From an uncultured Oscillospiraceae bacterium (GTDB lineage: Bacteria; Bacillota; Clostridia; Oscillospirales; Acutalibacteraceae): 12,423 bases of DNA. Location: contig URPG01000029.1 in NCBI GenBank assembly GCA_900549675.1, forward strand, positions 1-12,423, written 5' to 3'. Made by a program: the position numbers and the translations under genes. Shown in pieces: positions 1-6,436 of this stretch (position 1 is the stretch's first letter; every line of letters starts with the position of its first letter). The notes below the pieces were generated by a model. That model was not told the DNA's origin. It saw only the letters and a list, made by a program, of their open reading frames with translations, and searched no databases.

Positions 1-1
1 A

Positions 2-589
2 AGTTTATGGGTACAGAACCTCTATTGGTTCTCACAAAAGCAAGTGTTGAATCATGGTTTTCTATTCCGCAAGAAAGAAGCGAAGGAAGAATTGCTGCCG
101 TTAACGATTTCTGTTTGGGAGGATGGAACAAAAGCACTTTTGTCGTACCAAGAATGGATTGAAAACGAATGTGCTCAAAATCGTGCCGTACTGGTTTTAA
201 ATGTCACAGGGATGGGTGCTGTTGCCCCTCATCCTGTTAATTTAAGGTCCATATACAGCCAGTATGGCACGCTGTATAAGTTATCTGATGATTTAAATTG
301 GATGGACGACAGTCTGTCAGCACTGCGCAGTTTTGATGTTTTAAGGTGTATAGAAACCGCAAAACAGTTTGAAGGAATCAATTCCGAAGAAAAAATACGT
401 TTATACACCGAAGGTTTGCAAGGGATTTATGCATTTCATGCTTTTGAAATCATAAAACAAAATGAAAATATCGAATTAAATTGGGTGAATCGTCCAAAAA
501 ATTTCTCAGACTTTTGCCAAGCAAAATTCTATGATGTCGATAGAGTTTGGGAATGGATACTCCCCGGAATGTTAAATTTTTTGAATTAA
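2..589 (+). CDS. C-terminal part of an alpha/beta-hydrolase-like (acetyl-xylan-esterase-like) protein, cut by the left edge
   Basis: The reading frame is open to the left edge, so the 195 visible residues are the C-terminal end of a longer protein; a GTG at 44 is not needed as a start. Visible features resemble the last part of a large alpha/beta-hydrolase fold: a hydrophobic strand (RAVLVLNVTGMGA) followed by a Gly/Pro loop, a helix with S-ALRSFDVLRCIE that usually precedes the nucleophile elbow, then YTEGLQG (nt 404-424), and a C-terminal W-x-LPG-ML element like the PG-[ML]L ending of acetyl-xylan-esterase-like proteins. No GxSxG nucleophile motif is present: the elbow position reads Y-T-E-G-L-Q-G. 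This half may therefore be a non-catalytic second hydrolase domain, with the active one lost off the left edge. Its stop lies 12 bases before the Gfo/Idh/MocA start, so the two are cotranscribed. A role in deacylating a glycan would fit nagA downstream, but that is inference. The family call rests on remembered motifs and is tentative. Confidence 0.5.
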   Translation, partial: SLWVQNLYWFSQKQVLNHGFLFRKKEAKEELLPLTISVWEDGTKALLSYQEWIENECAQNRAVLVLNVTGMGAVAPHPVNLRSIYSQYGTLYKLSDDLNWMDDSLSALRSFDVLRCIETAKQFEGINSEEKIRLYTEGLQGIYAFHAFEIIKQNENIELNWVNRPKNFSDFCQAKFYDVDRVWEWILPGMLNFLN

Positions 590-594
590 AGGAG
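588..594 (+). promoter_or_regulatory. Ribosome binding site for the Gfo/Idh/MocA gene
   Basis: AAAGGAG overlaps the stop codon of the upstream gene and sits 7 bases before the ATG at 602. This supports that start and suggests translational coupling. Confidence 0.75.
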
Positions 595-601
595 TTTCTC
601 T

Positions 602-1822
602 ATGAAACATTATGCTATTGTGGGAACGGGATATCGCTCCTTATTTATGTTCGCCAAACGCTTAATGAAAGAAGAATACAAAGAGCACGTTGCCATTGTA
701 GGGATTTATGATATCAATCCGGCAAGAGCAAAGGCCTATTCTGAAGAATGCGGCGGTCTGCCGATTTTTGATGATTTTGATACGATGATTCAAAAATCAA
801 AACCGGACGTTGTGATTGTAACTACTGTTGATGCTTATCATCATGAATATATCATTCGTGCTTTAGAAGCAGGCTGCGATGTTATCTCTGAAAAACCGAT
901 GACCACTGACGCTGTAAAAGCACAGCAAATTCGCGATGCCGAGAAAAAATCCGGTAAAAAAGTAAAAGTGACTTTTAATATGCGCTATATGCCTTACAGC
1001 AGTAAAATAAAATCACTTTTACAGCAAAATGTAGTTGGCAAGGTGTTACAGGTAGACCTGCATTGGCGGTTGGATAAACGCCACGGTGCCGATTATTTCA
1101 GACGTTGGCATAGAAAAATGGATAAAAGCGGAAGCTTGCTGATTCATAAATCCACCCATCATTTTGATTTAATCAACTGGTGGCTGGAGGATAAACCGCA
1201 GACAGTATCCGCTTTTGGTGACAGAGTTTTTTATGGCCCGACCAGAGAAGAAGTCGGCGAGAGATGCTTAACCTGCCCGCATAAAAAAAGCTGTGAATTT
1301 TACTGGGATATTGAGGCAGATGAGCTGTATAAAAAGATTTATCTCAACTGTGAACAAGAGGACGGTTATATCCGTGACGGTTGTGTGTTTGACAAAGAAA
1401 TTGATATTTATGATACAATGGCCTTAAATGTAAAATATCAAAACGGCGTCATGCTGAACTATTCTTTAATTGCCTATAGTCCTTATGAGTCATGGAGTGT
1501 ATCTATCACAGGTACCGAAGGTCGTTTGGAGGCAGGCGAATATTATTCAGGTATTAAATCCAAAGAAGCCGTAGATTACATAAAAATCTATAAAGGGCCT
1601 TCAGAAGAATTGACTTATACAATGGAAAAAACAGCCGGTTCTCATGGCGGCGGTGATGATGTGCTGATTCACAACATGGTCTTTGGCTTAACAGGGGAAG
1701 ATAAACTGAGAAGAAATGCAACCTCGTTAGACGGTGCATATTCGATGCTGATTGGTGCGGCGGCTAACATCTCAATCTCAGAAAAGAGAATTGTAGATGT
1801 TTCAACATTAATAAAAGAATAA
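602..1822 (+). CDS. Gfo/Idh/MocA-family NAD(P)-dependent sugar oxidoreductase
   Basis: This 406-residue protein begins with a Rossmann fold: strand YAIVGTGYRS (residues 4-13), a second strand ending IYDINP (35-40), and the family hallmark SEKPM at 96-100 with its catalytic-loop Lys98. The substrate domain contains GSLLIHKSTHHFD (177-189), where H186-x-x-D189 matches the usual His/Asp active-site pair. These enzymes oxidise or reduce hydroxyls of sugars, inositols or related compounds in the cytoplasm with NAD(P). Substrate cannot be read from sequence. An unusual cysteine group, C222-x2-C225-x5-C231 plus C250 and C261, lies in the substrate domain; I recall similar CxxC-containing stretches in a subset of this family. 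The gene sits between a hydrolase-like gene and a sugar ABC transporter, so it probably acts on the imported sugar or a derivative. Start chosen for the AAAGGAG site and the full nucleotide-binding strand. Confidence 0.9.
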   Translation: MKHYAIVGTGYRSLFMFAKRLMKEEYKEHVAIVGIYDINPARAKAYSEECGGLPIFDDFDTMIQKSKPDVVIVTTVDAYHHEYIIRALEAGCDVISEKPMTTDAVKAQQIRDAEKKSGKKVKVTFNMRYMPYSSKIKSLLQQNVVGKVLQVDLHWRLDKRHGADYFRRWHRKMDKSGSLLIHKSTHHFDLINWWLEDKPQTVSAFGDRVFYGPTREEVGERCLTCPHKKSCEFYWDIEADELYKKIYLNCEQEDGYIRDGCVFDKEIDIYDTMALNVKYQNGVMLNYSLIAYSPYESWSVSITGTEGRLEAGEYYSGIKSKEAVDYIKIYKGPSEELTYTMEKTAGSHGGGDDVLIHNMVFGLTGEDKLRRNATSLDGAYSMLIGAAANISISEKRIVDVSTLIKE

Positions 1823-1842
1823 AAATTGAGGAAAGCTGGTGT

Positions 1843-3165
1843 ATGAAAATGAAAAGTAATTGGAAAAGAATTGTTTCTTTTGTCATGGTGATGACAATGA
1901 TTTTTGCTCTGACCGCTTGTGCAAAAGACAACAAAACAGAAAGCAAAAAAGAAGGCTCTGAAAATGCGGTATCCGAAAATGCTGCCGATAAAAAAATGTC
2001 GCTTAACTTGGGCTTGCCCGGCGGCTACGATGTTACAAGTGAAGAAATTGTAACTTCTTTCAAAGAAAAATATCCGAACATTGAACTTACAATTGACGAT
2101 TCTCCCTGGGGAGATTTCAGTAAAAAAATTGCCACGCAAATTGCAGGAGGAACAGCGCCGGATGTTTGGTTCCAAGAAAATGCAACAGTGCTTGGCTATG
2201 GAGAAAGAGGAGCCGCTCTGGATTTAACTCCCTACATTAACGAGAAACTTAATAAAGATGATTATGTTGATACTCTTTTTTCAGCACAGGTATACGATAA
2301 GGTCTGGGGTGTACCGCATGGTGTAAACCCGATTGCACTTGCCTATAACAAAAAGGTGTTTGATGATGCCGGTGTGGCCTATCCGACAGATGATTGGACC
2401 TATGAGGATATGATTCAGGCAGCTGAAAAGCTTACCAATGGGGATATTTATGGATTCCTCACAGGCGGCAGTATCACAGTTGGCTGGTATCCATGGATTC
2501 GTTCGGCAGGCGGTATGGCACTGGACGAAACAAAAGAAAATGCAGTTTTTGATGATGAAAAGTCAATCAAAGGTATCACTGCCTGGGCAGATACGGTTAA
2601 AAATAAAATCAGCCCTTCTGTAACTGAGCAGAATGATATGGGTAAAGCTTCCACTATTTTCGGTAACAATAAAGCCGCTATGCTTTTTGTGCAGTACAGC
2701 GAAATCGCAACCAGTTATAACGTAAACTTCCCGGACTTAGATTTTGATACCGTGATGATTCCTAAAACATTTGACGGAACAGACCGGTTCGTACCGGCGG
2801 TTGCCAACACATGGATGATTAATGCCCGTGCCAATGATGATGCCAAAGAGGCCGGCTGGCTCTGGATTGAACATTATTTGTCCGAAGAAATGCAGGAGAT
2901 TATCGCCAAGAGCGGTGCTACCTTGCCTGTCCATAAAGAAGCTTTGGCTTTGGTGGATTCTTTAGAAGGCAATCCGGTTAACAAAAAAGCCTTTACACAG
3001 GGTGTGGCAGAGGCAGGTACAACCTTAGACGAAAATGCAAAATGGAGTGAATGGAGAATTGCCGCTCAGCCAATTTTTGAAGAAATTCTAAACGGCAGCA
3101 AGGATCCCGAAACCGGACTGAAAGAAATAAAACAAAAAGTACAGACCATTTTAGACGAAGAATAA
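1843..3165 (+). CDS. Sugar ABC transporter substrate-binding lipoprotein (family 1)
   Basis: This is the extracellular binding protein of a carbohydrate ABC importer. Residues 1-25 form a lipoprotein signal: basic start, hydrophobic core (VSFVMVMTMIFA), then lipobox L-T-A-C with acylated Cys26. A Lys/Glu/Ser-rich linker (about 27-52) follows, typical of Gram-positive membrane tethers. The mature part shows family-1 solute-binding landmarks: FKEKYPNIELTI, the hinge-strand motif GGTAPDVWFQE, VWGVPHG.NPIALAYNKKVFDDAGV and a W-T-Y-E-D-M helix. The 440-residue length is normal. Aromatic-rich positions such as GGSITVGWYPWIRSAGG suggest carbohydrate stacking, but the sugar cannot be named. The start is 20 bases after the upstream stop, with GAGGAAAG at 1828-1835; a second ATG at 1849 is a minor alternative. 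The two permeases follow; no ATPase gene is in the window. Confidence 0.92.
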   Translation: MKMKSNWKRIVSFVMVMTMIFALTACAKDNKTESKKEGSENAVSENAADKKMSLNLGLPGGYDVTSEEIVTSFKEKYPNIELTIDDSPWGDFSKKIATQIAGGTAPDVWFQENATVLGYGERGAALDLTPYINEKLNKDDYVDTLFSAQVYDKVWGVPHGVNPIALAYNKKVFDDAGVAYPTDDWTYEDMIQAAEKLTNGDIYGFLTGGSITVGWYPWIRSAGGMALDETKENAVFDDEKSIKGITAWADTVKNKISPSVTEQNDMGKASTIFGNNKAAMLFVQYSEIATSYNVNFPDLDFDTVMIPKTFDGTDRFVPAVANTWMINARANDDAKEAGWLWIEHYLSEEMQEIIAKSGATLPVHKEALALVDSLEGNPVNKKAFTQGVAEAGTTLDENAKWSEWRIAAQPIFEEILNGSKDPETGLKEIKQKVQTILDEE

Positions 3166-3207
3166 TTTTGATGTGATATCATTTTAAAAGCTCTTTGAAT
3201 CGGTGGG

Positions 3208-3261
3208 GAAAGACACCTTTGATGATGTGAACTAAATTGATTCATCATTGCGGTGTCTTTC
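3208..3261 (+). promoter_or_regulatory. Strong stem-loop between binding-protein and permease genes
   Basis: GAAAGACACC (3208-3217) pairs perfectly with GGTGTCTTTC (3252-3261). After a small internal loop, a second helix forms between TGATGATG (3220-3227) and CATCATTG (3243-3250) with two G.U pairs, leaving a 15-base loop. No uninterrupted U-run follows, only CTTTC mixed sequence. It therefore looks more like a 3'-stabilising or attenuating element than a full terminator. Such structures after the binding-protein gene commonly keep that protein in excess over the permeases; this role is inferred. Confidence 0.7.
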
Positions 3262-3327
3262 TTTCATATCTGTTCAAGGACAAGGGAAATTTAGGTAAAA
3301 GTTGTATTTTTGGGAAAGATAACATTG

Positions 3328-3377
3328 AAAAACACGTGGCAAAGATAGATTTGGTTTTTAAATCTCGCGTGGTTTTT
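3328..3377 (+). promoter_or_regulatory. Possible second stem-loop in the 5' leader of the permease gene
   Basis: AAAAACACGTG (3328-3338) can pair with CGCGTGGTTTTT (3366-3377) if one G is bulged, and an inner AGATTT (3347-3352) can pair with AAATCT (3360-3365). The pairing is A+T-rich and includes a G.U pair, so it is much less certain than the upstream stem. It ends about 13 bases before the permease ribosome binding site. The 236-base spacer 3166-3401 holds no credible gene beyond these two structures. Confidence 0.3.
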
Positions 3378-3389
3378 ACAAATAATATT

Positions 3390-3397
3390 AGGAAAGG
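3390..3397 (+). promoter_or_regulatory. Ribosome binding site that places the first permease start at a non-ATG codon
   Basis: AGGAAAGG is the only good Shine-Dalgarno match near the N-terminus of the first permease. It lies 7 bases before CTG (3405) and 4 bases before ATT (3402), both in frame. No ATG, GTG or TTG lies at a usable distance downstream of it before the first membrane helix. Confidence 0.55.
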
Positions 3398-3404
3398 CAG
3401 GATT

Positions 3405-4283
3405 CTGAAGAGAGATAGAAAATGGGGGGTACTTTTTGTTACACCTTTTTTGATTGGCAGTATAATTTTCTTTATATTCCCTGTCATTTTTTCAGCTTAT
3501 ATATCCTTTACAAAATGGGATTTAATTAACGTACCGCAATGGATAGGACTAAAAAACTGGATCAATGCCTTTAAGAATCCTGTTCTTTGGTCATCCTTTA
3601 GAAATGTGTTTTATTTTGCGGCTATATTTGTGCCGCTGCAAACCATTATTGCTCTTTTAATTGCTTATCTTTTAAATCAAAAAGTAAAAGGAAAAGGCTT
3701 TTTTAGAGTCATTTATTTCCTACCCGTGGTTACGCCTTGGGTGGCAGGTGCAACGGTTTGGAAATATATTTTCCAATATAACGGCGGCTTGCTCAATTAC
3801 TTTCTCAGTTTTTTTGGTGTTGAACCAACCAAATGGCTGGAAAGTGAATTTTGGTGGGTTGCCATTGGCAGTGTGGCGATTATGAATGTTTGGAAGGGAA
3901 TGGGTCAATCTATGGTTATGTTCCTTTCTGCCATGCAAAACACACCCACAGAAATTATTGAGGCGGCAGAAATTGACGGTGCCACCAAACGGCAAACCTT
4001 TATGAAAGTGATTATTCCTAATATATCACCTATGATATTATTGGTACTGATTTCTTCAACCATTGCCGCTTTTAATGCTTTTGATGTGTTTTTGACCAGT
4101 TTTGATATTTTCTCTATTCCTGACCGTAATTTGGTTACCAATATCTTGATTTACCGAGATGCCTTTATGAACTGGAAGATGGGTTCTGCCTCTTCTTATG
4201 CATGGATTTTGTTTATTGTTATTTTAGTCATTACTTTAATTCAGAAATTTGGTGAAAAGAGGTGGGTGCACTATGAAAACTAA
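3405..4283 (+). CDS. Sugar ABC transporter permease, MalF/UgpA type
   Basis: This is the first of two inner-membrane subunits of the sugar importer. From the chosen start it has 292 residues, normal for the family, and begins with the usual basic K-R-D-R-K-W-G followed directly by helix 1 (VLFVTPFLIGSIIFFIFPVIFSAYISF). About six membrane segments are visible. The ATPase-docking EAA loop is EAAEIDGATKRQTFMKVIIPNISPMI (nt 3960-4037). The frame is open upstream to a TTG at 3237, but that codon lies in the loop of the 3208-3261 stem-loop and would add 56 residues of non-conserved polar leader. Other in-frame candidates (GTG 3336, TTG 3351, GTG 3369) have no ribosome binding site at correct spacing. 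CTG 3405 fits AGGAAAGG best, with ATT 3402 as alternative. The gene overlaps the next permease by 11 bases. Confidence 0.88.
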   Translation: MKRDRKWGVLFVTPFLIGSIIFFIFPVIFSAYISFTKWDLINVPQWIGLKNWINAFKNPVLWSSFRNVFYFAAIFVPLQTIIALLIAYLLNQKVKGKGFFRVIYFLPVVTPWVAGATVWKYIFQYNGGLLNYFLSFFGVEPTKWLESEFWWVAIGSVAIMNVWKGMGQSMVMFLSAMQNTPTEIIEAAEIDGATKRQTFMKVIIPNISPMILLVLISSTIAAFNAFDVFLTSFDIFSIPDRNLVTNILIYRDAFMNWKMGSASSYAWILFIVILVITLIQKFGEKRWVHYEN

Positions 4284-5121
4284 TGTGAATCGTTTTTCAT
4301 CGCTAAGCAAAGTAATAACGTATGTTCTGTTGATTTTAGGTGCCGGAATCATGTTTGTTCCGTTTTTTTGGACATTGTCAACGGCATTGAAAACCCAAGA
4401 AACGCTTTATCTGATTCCTCCTCAGATTTTCCCCAATCCTATTACTTTCGGCAATTTTGAATTTGTATGGAAGAACATGGATTTCTTTCGTTATACAATG
4501 AACAGTTTCTTGGTAGTTGCATTGGATGTACTGGGCCAAGTGTTGTCAGGCTGTATTGTTGCCTATGGATTTTCTATGTTCAACTTTAAGGGGAAAAATA
4601 TTCTTTTTATGATTATGCTTGGCACCATGATGATGCCTTCGCAAGTCACAATGATTCCTACTTATTTTATTTGGGCAAAACTCAACTTGGTCAACACCTA
4701 TGCTCCTTTAATAGTGAGCAGTTATTTTGGCAAAGCTTTCGGCATTTATCTCATGACTCAAAACTTTAAATCTTTGCCGTATTCTTTTTATGAGTCAGCA
4801 AGAATTGACGGGGCAAATCCGTTCTCGATTTTATTTAGGATTTATATGCCAATTTCCATTCCTTCTGTGGTTACTATGGCTATATTTGCTTTTATCGGTG
4901 CGTGGAATAATACCCTTGGCCCGCTGCTTTATTTAAATGACAAAAGTATGTGGACCTTGCCGCTTGGATTGCTCAAGCTAAGTGATATGCCGCAGGCAAC
5001 GTCTAATGCCGCTATCAAAATGGCAGGGGCGGCCATTACCATGATTCCAACCATTGTCATATACTTCTTTGCTCAAAAACAGTTTGTGGAAGGTGTGGCA
5101 AGCTCCGGTGTAAAAGGTTAA
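4273..5121 (+). CDS. Sugar ABC transporter permease, MalG/UgpE type
   Basis: This is the second inner-membrane subunit, pairing with the preceding permease. From ATG 4273 it has 282 residues. The N-terminus is short and polar (MKTNVNRFSSLSK), followed by helix 1 (VITYVLLILGAGIMFVPFFWTLSTALKT), then the MalG-type periplasmic stretch with F-P-N-P-x-T-x-x-N-F and further helices. The EAA loop reads ESARIDGANPFSILFRIYMPISIPSV. The C-terminus Q-K-Q-F-V-E-G-V-A-S-S-G-V-K-G is the classical MalG-type ending. The ATG at 4249 is possible but would add eight residues and lacks a site; ATG 4273 has AGAGGTGGG (4258-4266) and overlaps the upstream stop. The ATPase is probably a shared MsmK/UgpC-type protein encoded elsewhere, as is usual in Firmicutes. 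Confidence 0.92.
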   Translation: MKTNVNRFSSLSKVITYVLLILGAGIMFVPFFWTLSTALKTQETLYLIPPQIFPNPITFGNFEFVWKNMDFFRYTMNSFLVVALDVLGQVLSGCIVAYGFSMFNFKGKNILFMIMLGTMMMPSQVTMIPTYFIWAKLNLVNTYAPLIVSSYFGKAFGIYLMTQNFKSLPYSFYESARIDGANPFSILFRIYMPISIPSVVTMAIFAFIGAWNNTLGPLLYLNDKSMWTLPLGLLKLSDMPQATSNAAIKMAGAAITMIPTIVIYFFAQKQFVEGVASSGVKG

Positions 5122-5141
5122 AAAGGAAAAGTAAAACAAGT

Positions 5142-5179
5142 GAAACTTTGCCGATGTTTTGTTGCAGCGGCAAGGTTTC
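5142..5179 (+). promoter_or_regulatory. Stem-loop between the second permease and nagA
   Basis: GAAACTTTGCCG (5142-5153) pairs along its whole 12 bases with CGGCAAGGTTTC (5168-5179), with one G.U pair and a 14-base loop. No U-run follows, so it is not a standard terminator. It sits 11 bases before the AGGAG of nagA and may act as a transcript-processing or stability element, or affect nagA translation. The rest of the 80-base spacer holds only the ribosome binding site. Confidence 0.65.
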
Positions 5180-5201
5180 CTTATAAAAATAGGAGATAAA
5201 A

Positions 5202-6377
5202 ATGATACTTCTCAAAAATGCAGATATAATATTGGAAAACGAGATTCAACAGAATTGTGATTTGTTGCTGAAAAATAATAAAATTGTAAAAATAGGAAAG
5301 TCAATTGAAATCGAAAACGGAATTCAGGTCATCGATTGCACGGGGAAATATATTGCCCCCGGATTTATTGATATCCATGTGCATGGCGGCGGCGGATATG
5401 ATTTTATGGATCCCCATGAGAAAGCCATTCATCATATTCTAAATACACATATTCGCTATGGTACAACAGCCATCTACCCTACGACCTTGGCCAGTGATAC
5501 AGAAGCAACCATTGAGGCTATTGAACGAATTGCCGAGTATCAGAAAACGCAGCCGAAAAATGAATGTCAGATTTTAGGGATACATTTGGAAGGTCCTTAT
5601 TTTAATCCAATTCATAAGGGAGCACAGCCCGAGGAATTTATTAAAATTCCTACAGCAGAAGAATATAAAAGATTGCTTGAAAATCCTATTGTCAAACGCA
5701 TTTCTTTTGCTCCGGAGATAGAAAATGCAATAGAACTCGCAAAATATATAGAAGAAAAAAAGATACACGGCTCGGTGGCTCATACCAATGGTTCTTACGA
5801 TGATGTTATCGCGGTTATGGAGCATGGGGTGGATTTGGTGACGCACCTTTATTCAGCGATGCCGGTGGTGTATCGTGAAAAAGGCTATCGTAAAATCGGT
5901 ATTGCCGAAACAGGACTTCTATTGGATGATTTAGCGGTTGAAGTCATAGCAGACGGCAAGCATTTACCCAAAGAATTATTACGCTTTATTTATAAGAATA
6001 AAGGCAATGATAAACTCATTGTAGTGACAGATGCTATGCGTGCTGCCGGTCAAAATGTAACACATTCTGTACTGGGCAGTGAAAAGTATGGGCTCAAGGT
6101 AGAAATTCGTGACGGCGTAGCATTTGCGCCAGACGGAGAAAATTTTGCAGGCAGTATCGCAACCATGGATTTATTAGTAAGGAATATGGTTAATTTAGCA
6201 GGTGTTTCTGTTGTCAACGCCGTTAAAATGGCAAGCCTTAATCCAGCTAAAAGTATGGGTGTCGATAAACAAAAAGGCAGTATCAAAGTGGGAAAAGATG
6301 CCGATATCGTGCTCCTATCCAAAGACCTGTTGGTAGAAGAAGTTTGGGTACAGGGTGCAAGAGCTTTCCGGCAATAA
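5202..6377 (+). CDS. nagA: N-acetylglucosamine-6-phosphate deacetylase
   Basis: NagA is a cytoplasmic amidohydrolase-superfamily enzyme that hydrolyses GlcNAc-6-phosphate to GlcN-6-phosphate and acetate, the first committed step of amino-sugar breakdown. The 391 residues match the usual length. Visible landmarks: N-terminal small beta domain ending in the D-x-x-G-K-Y-I-A-P-G-F-I-D-I-H-V-H-G-G-G-G motif (about 45-65, H59/H61), the metal ligand Glu130 in HLEGPYFNPIHKGA, metal-ligand histidines H194 (VAHTNG) and H215 (VTHLYSAMP), catalytic Asp277 in VVTDAM, and the late FAGSIATMD motif. The C-terminus shows the typical G-S-I-K-V-G-K-D-A-D-I-V-L-L ending. Where many NagA proteins read THLFNAM this one has THLYSAM, so the substrate could be a related acyl-amino sugar phosphate. 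AGGAG (5191-5195) supports the start. It is the last gene of the operon. Confidence 0.9.
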   Translation: MILLKNADIILENEIQQNCDLLLKNNKIVKIGKSIEIENGIQVIDCTGKYIAPGFIDIHVHGGGGYDFMDPHEKAIHHILNTHIRYGTTAIYPTTLASDTEATIEAIERIAEYQKTQPKNECQILGIHLEGPYFNPIHKGAQPEEFIKIPTAEEYKRLLENPIVKRISFAPEIENAIELAKYIEEKKIHGSVAHTNGSYDDVIAVMEHGVDLVTHLYSAMPVVYREKGYRKIGIAETGLLLDDLAVEVIADGKHLPKELLRFIYKNKGNDKLIVVTDAMRAAGQNVTHSVLGSEKYGLKVEIRDGVAFAPDGENFAGSIATMDLLVRNMVNLAGVSVVNAVKMASLNPAKSMGVDKQKGSIKVGKDADIVLLSKDLLVEEVWVQGARAFRQ

Positions 6378-6394
6378 GATCATCTTTATAAATG

Positions 6395-6427
6395 AAAAAA
6401 CCTTCCTGATATCAGGAAGGTTTTTTT
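6395..6427. terminator. Bidirectional intrinsic terminator between convergent operons
   Basis: CCTTCCTGAT is followed directly by its complement ATCAGGAAGG (6401-6420), flanked by six A on the left and seven T on the right. A hairpin with a U-tail forms on either strand. It lies 17 bases after the nagA stop and 10 bases beyond the end of the permease gene on the other strand, so it can end both operons. Confidence 0.93.
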
Positions 6428-6436
6428 GCAGAATCA

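Noticed and set aside
1669..2175. Open frame of 168 residues on the - strand
   Set aside because: It lies antisense to the Gfo/Idh/MocA end and the binding-protein start, both of which are strongly supported, and has no recognisable features.
3237..3404. Extended N-terminus of the first permease from TTG 3237
   Set aside because: The TTG is in a hairpin loop, lacks a ribosome binding site, and would add a non-conserved polar leader to a family that starts a few residues before helix 1.
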